Position numbers and translations under genes: made by a program
Origin: Carettochelys insculpta
Taxonomy: Eukaryota > Chordata > Testudines > Carettochelyidae
Direction: 5' to 3'
Length of the DNA stretch: 64,000 bases
Assembly (NCBI RefSeq): GCF_033958435.1
Contig: NC_134138.1
Location: 24,396,598 to 24,460,597 of the forward strand
Shown here: positions 36,236 through 47,449 of the stretch, piece after piece
How the letters are laid out: each line of letters begins with the position of its first letter
How positions within the stretch are numbered: the first letter of the stretch is position 1
Notes under the pieces: generated by a model
What the model was told of the DNA's origin: nothing
Database searches by the model: none
The model's input: only the letters and a program-made list of their open reading frames with translations

Positions 36236-37510
36236 TGTCAATGAGATTACTCTCACTGAGTAAATATTAATGCACATGGAAGGGTCTTTTCAGACTCAGC
36301 GCCTTCCATCTGTAAAGTGTTCACTACAGGGAACGCCTATTTCCCTGCTTCTGTGACGCACCTTTCATAGTTTTGTACAATGTATAATGTTATGAATAAG
36401 TGGCACAGTAGCAGTAAAAGGACAGGCATTAATAAACCCATTTTTAAAAGAATCAGCAGCATCAGTAAGACTTGTTTGGTGCTGTAGCATTCTGAGAAAA
36501 GATCTGTATTTTCACCCATACTATTTCTGCCTCATGCTGCACTGTAAACTGGAAATAATTCCTGCATACTTGTGCTGTTTTGACTAATTCAAAACATGCC
36601 TGAAAATGTATGCAAATCCTCATTCTTTACTGCTCCTGCACAGCAACATGTTTTTCTGCTCTAGCAGGCATGTGTCCAGCATGAGACAGTTTGCCCTGCT
36701 TAGCAATGGACTTGAATGGTAATGTGTGTGCCTGCCAGCTGGGGGTTGGGGCTGGGGCCTAACCCTAAGAGGATTTCACATAAAAGGTATATGAAGAACT
36801 ACACAAAACATTTGAGCATTACACATTTGCAGAATGTGGAGCCAAGGGGCTTTACTTAATGCAGCCTTTCCTTTAGTTTTTGTGACTGATTTTAAACATT
36901 GTGTGATGTGTTTTTAAATCATGTTCCATTGCTTTAAAAACCAGAAGACAGTAACAAGAGTTCTACTTCTTCTCCCAACATTCTGTTTGGTCAGCTCAGC
37001 TGCAAGAATATTACAGCAAGTCACTTTGTACCCGCTTAGTAAACACCAAGGGTGAAATTCATTCTTGCTCAGAGGGCCAGCACTCTGCTTAGATGGCACT
37101 TAAGTTCCACTTAAGAGCTATTTGAGGACTCAGGACTATTAATCCCTGTGTCATGGGTACTTTGTGCAGGCTAATGCAGCAACAAAGTAGCTGCAAGGCC
37201 AATTTGGCATGGGAGATTCTACAGAAAACCTGGCACGGGGGCACTGCAGGATGGATTAGGCATAGACAGGCAAGCGATTGCGCTCGGGATCGGTGCCCTC
37301 TGCACCACTTAAATGTCATATGGGCATAAATGAAGTGTAGTTGGTGAAGCTGATCAAGTCTACCAAATTGGCCCCTGGCAATATCCAGTAGGCCAAGGGT
37401 CCATCAGGCCTGCATGCTTGCATAGGGATGAAATTCAATCCAAATGCATCTATGAATGATCCCAAGAGATTTATTTAATGCTGTGAGCATCAAGATGGGT
37501 AATGATGTAA
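36236..37510. other. No gene recognised
   Basis: AT-rich intergenic DNA without clear repeats or genes. Confidence 0.45.
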
Positions 37511-38043
37511 ATAGGGCTTCTCAAAGTTGTTTCTTTTTTTTAAATACCCCTTTAAAAAAAAAAGTACCCGCGGACTTCTCTCACATACCCCTAAGGGTAC
37601 ACGTACCACCAGTTGAGAAACATGGTCTTAAGGTAATCTGAGGTCTTGAAACAAGTGCCATTCAGCCTTTCCAGATTACTGTGCCCTTTTCATGAGTCAG
37701 ATTTGTTTTGCATACCACCAAGTTACACCTCACTTAAAAATGACTTACTTACAAAAATATGACAGGAGACTACTACCGAAAACTTGCTGACTTTCTACCA
37801 TCTTATTATCAGATCAATGAATTAGAATAGAAATATTGTACTTACATTTCAATGTAAGGCATATGAAGCTGTGGAAACAAGTCATTGTCTGAATGAACTT
37901 TTAGATTGTACTGACTTTACTAGTGGGTATTTTTATGTAGCCAGTTGTAAAACTAGGCAAATATCTAGGTGAGTTGATGCACCCCTGGAAGCCCTCCGTG
38001 TATCCCCCCAAGGGTACTTGTATCCCTGGTTGAGAAACAATGC
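37511..38043 (-). mobile_element. hAT-like element, about 533 bp, copy B
   Basis: This is the reverse-oriented counterpart of 12990-13527. It shares GGTAATCTGAGGTCTTGAAA, GCCATTCAGCCTTTCC, AAGTTACACCTCACTTAAAA and GGTTGAGAAACA. Non-coding. Confidence 0.75.
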
Positions 38044-38220
38044 TGTAAAACATGTGTCAGAGCAAAAGCAAATTTACGAAGTGAGTGCACTCATGGCAGG
38101 AAGAATTGCTGAATTTGTGGGTGGTTTTACTGTGCAGGTGCACACTCAGCTTTGTGTACCCAGCCAGGGGCCATGTATGGCCTTTGTAAAACGCACATAA
38201 TTTTATCACTTATTTGGGAA

Positions 38221-38570
38221 TTGTCGACAAAAACCACAGAGAGTCCACATTCCCCAGGCGTTCTGTTGACAGTAAATCAACAGAACACAGCACTTTTGTC
38301 AACAGTCTTATCCTGCTCCCCACGGGGTACAACATCTCTGTTGACAGAGATCTGTCTATACAAAGCTGGTCTGGACATTCCGGGTGGCCCTCTGTCAACA
38401 GACAGAGCTGCCAGGACACTGGGCAGCCCTGTCTGCTGTGCTCATGGTTGGCCGTTTTGTCAAGAGAGTGTCTGGGCAGCCCGGCCATTCTCTGTCAATA
38501 AAGCAGATCGCTTTTGTGATGTTTGGCTGTGATCTGTCAACAGAAGTTTTGTTGGAAGCTCAGGACACGG
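38221..38570. mobile_element. TGTCAACAGA-type DNA element
   Basis: It is dense in CTGTTGACAG/CTGTCAACAG words and begins TTGTCGACAAAAACC. This matches a known style of turtle non-autonomous element rich in GTCGAC-related hexamers. The ends are not precisely defined. Frames crossing it are shadows. Confidence 0.5.
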
Positions 38571-38818
38571 GTGACAGGCCCAACCCTTTTCCTCCCATGA
38601 ACATACTAACGTGTATTTTTAACTGAAATAGATATTCTTTGCTTTTCTTGTTGGTCTCTTCTGGCTACGTGTACTAAGGCTGCTAGATTCACTCTGTTAA
38701 AAAGCAGGGAGAGAGGTCTCTGGTGGGCACTGCTCTGTCTAGAATTTCTTATCTTGATTTGCTGTTTTGTTTATTTACAGCAACTTCTGTGGACACTTCT
38801 GTGCAGCACTTACTCTAT

Positions 38819-39471
38819 GGGTAGGTCTACACGGCAAAGTTATTTTGAAATAATTATCCTAGGCCACTTCTACATATGCCCCTTCCAGTAGTAATGAGCA
38901 GCCTGGAAGATGCTAATGAAGCACAGATGTAAATGTCCTGCACCTCATTGGCATATAGCCATGTGATTCAGAGTCTGGACGAAGTCCTTCCGGACTCCAA
39001 AATAGCCATGGAGGTGCCTGGCCCACGGGGATCCCCTGGAAGGAAACCCTCCTTTCAAAGCCCCCTCTTCCTCAATTTTAATTAGGTATGGGAAATTTAC
39101 ATCTGCGCCTCATCAGTATCTTCCAGGCTGTGTCTACGCACTTAGTGTCTACGCAACTCAACTGCTATTTCAAAATAGTCTCAAAATAGCAGTTGGCTTA
39201 TTTTGAAATTGGTAAACCTAATTCTATGAGGAATAGCAGCTATTTCAAAATAGCTATTTTGAAATAGATGCTGTTAAGATAGGGAAGAGAGCCTATTTCG
39301 AAATAAGCTGTAACACGTCCAATGGCTCTGTTTTGAAATAGGCTCTATGTATGTAGATACTGTATTTTGAAACAGCGAGGTGCTATTTAAAAATGCATTT
39401 GTGTGTGCAGCATCATCATTTTGAAATAAGCTCTTCTGGAAGAGCTTATTTTGAAATAAGGCCTTTTACCC
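38819..39471. mobile_element. TTTCGAAATA-type element with nested foldback MITE
   Basis: The outer element begins GGGTAGGTCTACACGGC and is interrupted at 38861. It resumes at about 39141 (CTTAGTGTCTACGCAAC) and runs to about 39471. The inner element (38862-39140) begins GGCCACTTCTACATATGCC. Its arms GCCTGGAAGATGCTAATG and CATCAGTATCTTCCAGGC are inverted. The flanks CCTAG and CTTAG may be a decayed target duplication. Confidence 0.7.
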
Positions 39472-40333
39472 ACATTAATACAAATCCCTGTTCGTAATTT
39501 ATAAAGGGTGGGAGGGGTCACCCTCAGAATCTTACACTAAGGAAGGGATCATTGGCATAAAATATTAGAGAACTATTGAGTTATAGCCTGTCTGGAAGTG
39601 TTGTTAATGATGGCATTGGCAAAAACTATAATCACTCCCCCTTGGGAAGCTGATTGTTACCAAATCACAATGATACAGAGTCTCATGAACAGCATCTTCT
39701 GACTTTGCTCCTTTCTGTTCTAGAGAGCATGAAAGCTTCTTCTGTTATTTGAGGTCTCTTTGAAATTCTCACATTGGAGGTTCAGATTTTTAACCTCACA
39801 TCATAATTTTGCTCCAGACGTTGATTGCATAAGTTAGAACAACTAGAGAGTGTCTTTCAGTTTCCCTTCTGGTCAAGATGATACAATTTATCCTGAGTTT
39901 ACAAATGGTTTCTTTGATAAACTCCTTATGCTATTCAGGTCACACGCATGCTTTCAACCTCTGTTTCATGGATGGGAATAAAATCAACACCATCTCTTTG
40001 AAGAAACTGCATCTTTAGGCCCTGATCCTAAGGCACATGTTAAAGTTTGCACGCTATGAATGAAATCCTGGCTCCACTGAAATCAGGGGCAAAATTCCCA
40101 TGAATTTCAATGTGGTTAGCATTTCATCTCATGCACTGTAGTATCATTTAAGTAACTGAGGTACTCCATCAAAAGTTAGGCAGACAGTAAAAGTTAAACA
40201 CACGCATTGTGTTTTGGCTGCTTAATGATCAATCACTTTTCTACCTTTTATATTTACGGATTAGCAACTCAGAGTCAGGTAGCAGACTTTCCTATCTAGG
40301 CACATGATTTTCCTCTGATACTTAATTTGGCAA
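39472..40333. other. No gene recognised
   Basis: AT-rich intergenic DNA. Confidence 0.45.
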
Positions 40334-40671
40334 TACTGTAAACTCTTGTGTATCTGGCAGCCTTGGAACTGGGAGGTTGCCAGATATTCAATATTCTGGA
40401 TAATAGAGAGGTATGCCTAGCAATGCATAACACTAAAGAAAAACAAGATTAGGTATTAAGAAACAAACAAAAATATATGTAGAGTACTTCATTTACCACC
40501 AAAAGTGTTATCATATACTGTAAACTTATGCCATATTTTCTGTATTTATTTGTATTTACTTTCACCATACTGTACTTATGGAAAATGTAACTAAAATTTG
40601 CTTATGGTTAAAAGGCTGATTATTTGAATGTTCTCAATGATAGAATGCTGGGTAAGACAGCGTTTACTGTA
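40334..40671 (+). mobile_element. Tigger/pogo-like MITE, copy A
   Basis: TACTGTAAACTCTTGTGTATC at the left and GCGTTTACTGTA at the right form inverted ends with TA tips. A copy in opposite orientation lies at 57834-58160, sharing the TTTCACTCTACTGTACTTATGG region and the GGCTGATTATTTGA-like block. Confidence 0.7.
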
Positions 40672-43600
40672 TTTATGCTAGTGACTATACCAATAAAAGG
40701 CTTCCACCCACAAATAGTATCACATGGTTAAAACATAACTCATTATTCAGGCAAGCATTTACTATCTTACTTGCAATCACAGAATTTATGTTAATATTGA
40801 TATGTAATTCCTTTGAAAAGTAAATCTTCATTTGCAATGGGGTGCTTTCTATTTAAAGCTACTGACTGTTAGGAGAAGAAAGTAGGAAGGTAGGTACAAT
40901 TACATGGCACTTTTCATTCAGGATCTCAGCACTAAGTTACTTCCCTCTCTAAATTATTTCATTTTACCTATTACTGAAATGCAGCTAGCTGGTACAGAAC
41001 ATTGCAACATACAATCTGGGATTAGTAAGCATAGATGCATAATCCAGAAGGTGATGAAAATCTAGTTACAGCTTGATCTGAATTTAGATGGGAGTCAGTA
41101 CATTCTCAGGGTAGGGCTATGGCCATGGTACCAAGGTTTAACCCTATACTCTTGAACAAAGTGTCATGGAATAGTGGTGACCATAGGTAGTCAGAACCTC
41201 AGTTTGACATCTCATCAGGAATGAGCAACTCCAACTGGTAACTGAGCACATAAAGGTATTGTTTGGGTATCCTTTATGAAAGAGTGCCATCTTCTAAGTC
41301 ATCAGCACCACTATTTCCAGCGATTTGGGAATGTTAGATATTCCCTAACTTTGAAATTGAGAACTTTTTAAATGGCACCCACTCTAGGGCACTACTGAAA
41401 GTTGTAGGGTAGACAGCTGTCAGGATTCTTTTGACCGGCTATACCTTTAGTCATTTATGGCCACACCCGAAGAGACTCGTAAATTTTAGTGGGAATGAGT
41501 GTCCCTCTCAATATCTCTTAAGAAAAGCCCATTGATCTGTATGCCTCCTGCTTGGACCAGGATTAAGTGGGTGTGGCTTTTCTTTCATTCTTAGGGCATC
41601 ACTTTACAGAAAAAGGCTAAATCTGGATTCACTTTCCTATAATCTTGTTGCAAAATTACTGAACATCAAAGAGTGAGATAAAATAGATTGTGATCCCTTA
41701 TTGCATGCATGCTTAGGTATGATAGCTTGTATTCCAAACACATGATGATTTGAAATTTTAACTATGCTGAAAAGCCCACTTCCATGTCTTTGTCATTTCT
41801 CTATTCATTGGCAATACTTCATTTCTGTGCTTAAATCCCTTGAGGTTTTCTTCTTCTTCTTCTTCTTCCATTTTTATGGAACCACTTGAACAGGGAGGTT
41901 GTCTCTTCTCCACATTTGCATTTGTACAGCCCAAACCAATGCTCAAGATGGCTTTTTGAAAAATTAACTATAACCAACCAAGCATGATTTCTGAAAAAAG
42001 AATGATAAACACTCATTACCATGAATAAATGACATGGGGTTTCTTGTGAACTCCTGGGCCTCAATTTCAGGCCATGCTCTGTCCATTGTGTTGCTTCATC
42101 AGTACTGAACAACCATAAGCCTATTGTGCTCGTCTCTTGGAGAATATTCCTTATGTGGCAGGATTCTGTGAGAGCACAGAAGCAGCTGCATGGGCTCCTA
42201 CACCAGCTCTCTTGTCTCTCCACCTGGGGCTTTCCTTTCCTCGCATAGTTGTAATGGGTTCTTAGAACTCCTGGCAGATGTTTTATGTTAGAACCCCAGT
42301 ATTGGGGCACCAGCCTGCTGCATAAGAGCCTCAAATTAAACAGGCACCTCCGCATGCTCCTACCCACTGTGCCAAGAGCACCTCGATGGCAGCTGAGGAT
42401 TTGACCCACAGTGTTTCAGTATCAATTGGAAAATCATGTATATGCTTTATTAGAAATAGAAAGTCACCTGTTTTATAGCACAAAGGGCAAAGGTCTGCTC
42501 TGGGCTTCTCTCCACTCCCATAAGATGAGCAGTGAGAAGTTCACTGATGCGAGTAGCTATTCTATGCATGTAATGGAATGAGTCAAGATTGGCCACATAG
42601 ATCAGAGAATAGCATTTGGTCAAGAACTGCAAAATTTTTAGGCAACTGAAAATCATACGCACCATATCAGTGATTTCTATGCCATTTAGGTAATGAGTAT
42701 TATCAGAAATACTCTAATGTATCTAGAAGGATCCCATAATTATTTGTCATGACTTTATAAGGTGAGTCCTGGACATTCTCAAATAGTATTTGATTATAAA
42801 AAAGAAAAACCCAACTTCAATTTAAATACACACACTGCTTCGGACATCCTAGGTAACTGCTGTTAAAGTAAGGCAGGTATCTTCTGCCAAACTGCTAAAT
42901 TTCTTTCCTTCAAAAGAGTAAAAGGCTCTCAGAGTTTATAGGCCATACTTGCTATTCAGGTTTCATAACTTCACAGCTATTGCCTAATCCAAGCTAGGGA
43001 AGAAAGGAAGGAAGGAGAATAATTTACTGGGAGGCAGGAATGTGAACATTTAAAGAATATTTTCAACTTATTGCACAAGTGATATGGGTGCTGACCTACT
43101 CGCTTTTCTCTTTTTTATAATATTGTACTGCAGGTTTGCTTGGTCTTTCACACACCGTTACTGCCTTACCCAGGCACTTTAAATACTAGTGACTAGGCAT
43201 ATATAGGTAAAGTGCCTGATTCAGAGCAATGCTGACCACCTACATTCCCAATTCAAATCCTCCCACTTGATCTTAAGATCAAGCCCAACTCTTAAAATAT
43301 GGTTAACATACATATCCAAGACAGTAACCTCTATCTAGGGTAGCATCACTCACGGGAATGCTGGGATAATGAACTTCCGAAGTACCCACATATAGATCTC
43401 TGAGAACATATTAACATGAATACCACATTATTGCAAACTCCATCACACTGCAGAGCACAATAGGGCCAGTTCTGCCCAACAACTATTCTCCATCTTACAG
43501 GAACAAATTGCACTACATACAATTTTTGGCCTGCATTTCTCTCTCTTATGTGTCTAACTCCCTTATTTGCAGACACATTCCAACATCCCAACCTCTTTGT

Positions 43601-43999
43601 GATCAAAATTACTGGTGCCCACAATTTTGCAGCTAGAAATACAGAAGCACACTATGGTTAAGGGCTGGGACCTGCAATTAATACTGGGAATATATCAAAA
43701 TTTTCAAAAGTGACTCTGATGACTTTGAATTCCAAAACATTAGATCTAGATCCTTAGCACCTTCTGAAAATCAGGCCCCCTTAAGATGTCTTTTTTGGGC
43801 ATCCAAAAATAGAGGCAACCCACAACATGCTTCTGAAAATTTTGGCCAAAGTGCCTCCTACCATGGGTTGTCCCAGAGACTTCTCATTGGGAAGGTGCAC
43901 AATAAGAAACAGTGCGATCCCTAGCACTCATTTGCAGCTTTGGACCTAAATTAAGATCTTCAGAATGCTCTGAAAATGAGCACACTGTTGACAAAGGAG
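40672..43999. other. Intergenic stretch between NSMCE2 and TRIB1
   Basis: Mostly AT-rich unassigned sequence. It contains a TTC microsatellite (about 41848-41869). A 192-residue minus-strand frame (42409-41831) begins MGQILSCHRG, crosses the microsatellite as an Arg run and shows no known domain. It is the longest open frame here outside repeats, but its composition does not suggest a protein gene. Confidence 0.45.
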
Positions 44000-44179
44000 G
44001 TTACATTTTGCAAATATATTTTATTGATAAAATACAACACTTGTAGAGATTGAGGAAGAAAAACACACAAGTTGAACTGGAATGCTTTACACTTGGCAGT
44101 CAAAAAAATGCTTTTGGTTACAACTGACACCTTCAACATTGCCTTCAGTGATACACTTAAAAGACAATTACCTAACGTC
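44000..44179 (-). other. NSMCE2: Distal NSMCE2 3' UTR with poly(A) signal, cut off by a DIRS insertion
   Basis: Immediately outside the left end of the DIRS element is about 180 bp of AT-rich sequence. It carries AATAAA on the minus strand at 44025-44020, in an arrangement typical of a gene end. The other part of the inferred UTR is 50258-about 50171, next to the stop codon. That the two pieces were once contiguous is inference. Confidence 0.55.
44020..44025 (-). terminator. NSMCE2: Probable NSMCE2 polyadenylation signal AATAAA
   Basis: TTTATT on the plus strand reads AATAAA on the gene strand and is followed by a T-rich tract on the gene strand (TATATTTGCAAAATG). It is the first good signal after the NSMCE2 stop outside the DIRS element. 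Confidence 0.5.
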
Positions 44180-44335
44180 CATTCCAAGTTGGGTGTGGGC
44201 TGGCACATGCCCAGTTCCTGGAAGCCTTTTGCCCACACCAGTAGCCATAGGGTCGACGTGGAGCCCCCTGAAGTGGCGCCTGTATGGCGACCAATATCTG
44301 CACCGCCCAACCCACACCCCGCTCAGTTCCTTCTT
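44180..44335 (-). repeat. DIRS 3' inverted terminal repeat
   Basis: This is the inverted partner of the repeat at 50005-50142. It is about 80% similar by eye, with small indels. It is followed at 44428-44467 by the putative internal complementary region. Confidence 0.8.
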
Positions 44336-44482
44336 GCTGGCTACTCCGACAGTGAGGAAGGCGGGAGGGTTTTGGAATGGACAAGAGCAACACATCTCAA
44401 AGAACACCAGTTACATAACACACTTTTCTTCTTTGAGTGATTGCTCATGCGCATTCCAAGTTGGGTGAATACAAGCCAATGC

Positions 44483-45600
44483 CTAAGAGGTGGGGTCGGA
44501 GCCACAGACAGAATGTAGCACAGCCCTGCCTCCTGCAGCATCATCTCTAGTATGCAGCATCAATACATAATGGGCTGTGAATGTGTGTATGGAGGACCAG
44601 GTGGCCACCCTGCATATATACCGGAGAGGGTCCTGGGCCAGATATGCTGCTGAGAAAGCTTGAGCTCTGGCAGAGTGAGCTCTGATCGGGGGAGGGAGGA
44701 CCCCTGCCAGCTTATAGCATTCCTTAATGCAGGCCACTATCCAGGAGGAGATCTGCTAGGAGGAGACCGGGAGGCCCTTCATCCTGTCTGCCACTGCCAC
44801 AAACAGCTGTTGGGACTTCCTAAAAGGTTTGGTCCTGTCCATATAGAAGGCCAGTGCCCTCCAAACATCCCAAGTATGCAGACTCTGCTCCCTAGGGGAG
44901 GCATGAAGCTTTGGGCAAAAGACTGGTAGGGAAATGTCCTGGCTAACATGAAAGGAGGAGACCACCTTTGTCAGGAACGCTGAGTGGGGTCTCAACCTGA
45001 CCTTGTCCTTGCAGAACACCGTGTACAGTGGGTCCACCGACAGGGCTCTTAGTTCCAACATCCTCCTAGCCAAAGTAATGGCCACCAAGAATGCTGTTTT
45101 GTAACTAAGAAACAGGAGGAAACAGGAGGAAATAGGAAGAAAGGGGTTTGAAAGGTGCCCCCATGAGTCTTGACAATATCAGACTGAGGTCCCACACCGG
45201 CAGATGGGGTTGCACCTGTGGCCTGACCCTTTCCATGCCTTTCATAAACCTCTGTACCGCAGGGCCTGAGAAGACCGATGATAGGCCTGACCCCGGGTGA
45301 AAGGAAGAGTTAGCCACTAAGTGCACCTTGATAGAGGATAGTGATAACCCTTCCTGACTCAAGAACAAGTAATCCAGAATAACTGGTATTGGAGTCTGCC
45401 CTAGGGATAACCCCTTTTGAGTTGCCCAGAGAGAAAATCTTTTCCATTTGGCTACGTATGTTGCCCTTGTGGATGGCTTCCTGCTGTTCAACAGCACGTC
45501 TTTCACAGGTTCCGAGCACAAGAGCTCCATCGCTTTCAGCCATGGAGCTTCCATGCTGTGGGATGCAGCGCCTGAAGGTTGGGGTGCTGCAGTCTCCCCT
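44483..45600 (-). pseudogene. DIRS tyrosine recombinase, one frameshift and one stop
   Basis: The N-terminal SAM-like part (RKPSTRATYVAKWKRF, VILDYLFLSQEGLS) is in the frame ending at 45105. The catalytic part follows after a frameshift at a short duplicated A/G-rich stretch (45095-45130). ARRMLEL should hold the first catalytic Arg, AHSARAQAFS the H-x-x-R pair and TFTAHYVL the nucleophile Tyr. An in-frame stop lies at 44758-44756. The enzyme would join the circular DNA copy to the genome. It is inactive as written but retains the key residues. Confidence 0.8.
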
Positions 45601-45748
45601 CCTCCTACATCAACAGATCTGGGCATAATGGGAGTGCTATTGGGTTGCAGATGGACAGCTCTGAGAGGGTTGGGTACCAGTGATGTCGAGCCCACACTGG
45701 GGCCACTAGGATTACTGATGCCCTGTCTGACCGAATTTTGGGTAGAGT

Positions 45749-46150
45749 TCAGTGGATGAGTGGCACTGGAGGGAAGGCGTAAAGCAGAGGGCCTGACCAG
45801 TGAATGCTGAATGCATCTACCCAGGAGCCCAGGCTCCAATTCTGGTACGAACAGAATGTCTGGCACTTCACATTGAGATAGGACGCGAATAGGTCTACTT
45901 GGGGATGTCCCCACTTCTGGAAAATTAAATACAGCACTTCCGGGTGTAGTGACCACTCATGGTCCATGAACAATCTGCTGAGACAGTCCATCAGGGAGTT
46001 GTGGGCCCCCGATAGGTAACACGCTTTCAGGAGAATTTGATGTTGAATGCAAAACTCCCAGAGCCTGAGGGCCTTGTGACACAGGGAAGAGGAGCGTGTA
46101 TCCCCTTCCTTGTTTATATAGCACACTGCTGTGGTATTGTCAAGCAACAC
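45749..46150 (-). pseudogene. DIRS RNase H-like domain
   Basis: The minus-strand frame starts MLLDNTTAVCYINKEG, the DNTTAVxYIN motif of the DIRS/Gypsy RNase H fold. It is followed by the ADxLSR-like block (here MDCLSRLF) and a WGHPQVDLFAS segment typical of DIRS pol. The domain is in one open frame of 133 residues but is disconnected from the RT frame. Confidence 0.78.
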
Positions 46151-46664
46151 ATTGACTCTTCAAACTGTTTTGAAACACCTCACCTGCGAGACTGATGGCC
46201 CTGAGTTCTTGAACATATATGTGGAGCCAGGCCTCCTTGCTCCACAGGGCCAGGGTCTGGCGGTCTCCCAGATGCCCCACTCCCCAAGCCCAAGTCTAAG
46301 GCTTTTGTGACTAGAGGCGGGGGGGGGGGGTGCTGAAAGGCACTCCCATGCCGACCAATTGAGCATTCAGCCACCAGTGTAGGGTTAATAGCACTCGTGG
46401 AGGGACTGTCATCAACACGTCTATGTTGTCCCTGACAGGTCAGTACACTGATGAAAGCCACAGTTGGAAAGGACACATTCGCAGTCTGGCATACTGAACT
46501 ACAAATGCGCATGCTGCCATGTGACCCAACAACCTGAGGCAGCCTCTGGCCATCGTAGTGGGGAACTTGATCAATTTGTGGATAAGAGATGCCATGGCCT
46601 GAAAGCTGCTTTGCATCAGGAAGGCCCTGGCCTGTCCCGAATCTAGTAGGGCATCCACAAACTC

Positions 46665-47240
46665 CATTATTTAGGTGGGGGTCAACACTGACTTTGCCTC
46701 ATTTATTCTGAGACTGAGAGTGTCGAACATTTGTTGTACCAACTGCATGTGCTGTGCTACCTGGCACTGCGAGCAACTCCTGACCAGCCAATCATCCAGG
46801 TGGGGAAAGAGGTGCATCCCCTGCCTGTGTAGGAAGGCTGCCACCACTGTCATGCATTTGGTGAAGACCCTCGGGGCAGAGGACAGACCAAACAGAAGGA
46901 CTGTGAACTGATAATGGTCCTTTCCCACCACAAAACAGAGGAACATCCTGAGCGGGGGATAAATTGCTATGTGGAAATATGCATCCTGTAAGTCAAGAGC
47001 TGCAAACCAGTCCCCCCATTCCAGCATTGGAATAGTTAAGCCCCAGGGATATCATATGAAACCTTATCTTTTTTACAAATGTGTTCAGATTTTGTGGGTC
47101 CAAGATGGGCCTTAGCCCCTGTTTTGCCTTCGGGATTATGAAATAATGGGAACAAACCCCCTGTCCCCGAAACTGATGGGAAACCTCCTCTATAGCCCCA
47201 TGCTGAAGGAGAGACTGTATCTCCCACCTAAGCAGAATTT
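46665..47240 (-). pseudogene. DIRS reverse transcriptase domain, broken
   Basis: Minus-strand translation shows FALDLQDAYFHIAI-like sequence (here FAALDLQDAYFHIAI) and FGLSSAPRVFTK. The catalytic motif usually written xxDD appears as LDDW (in HLDDWLVR), the DIRS form. The upstream RT palm start (DPQNLN-like, here out of frame with the rest) lies at 47240-47036, so at least one frameshift separates them. Confidence 0.82.
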
Positions 47241-47449
47241 CATGAGAGAGGCCCCTGAAGAGAGATGGGGAAGGAGAGTTAGAAGGGGGTTACAAAGAAA
47301 ATTGGACAGCATAACCCCTTTCTACTGTGTGCAGGACCCACTGGTCCGAAGTTATGTTGCACCAGGCATGGTAGAAGGGGTACAGGCAGAATGAAAATAA
47401 AAGCTGAGCTGGAACTGAGGTGGTGACCGGCGTGTCACTCCCAACTGCT

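Noticed and set aside
38214..38626. Overlapping frames of 80-126 residues on both strands
   Set aside because: They follow the TGTCAACAGA-type DNA element and have no domain.
44072..44468. Two overlapping plus-strand frames of 122 and 128 residues
   Set aside because: They cross the DIRS terminal repeat and the putative internal complementary region, read antisense to the element.
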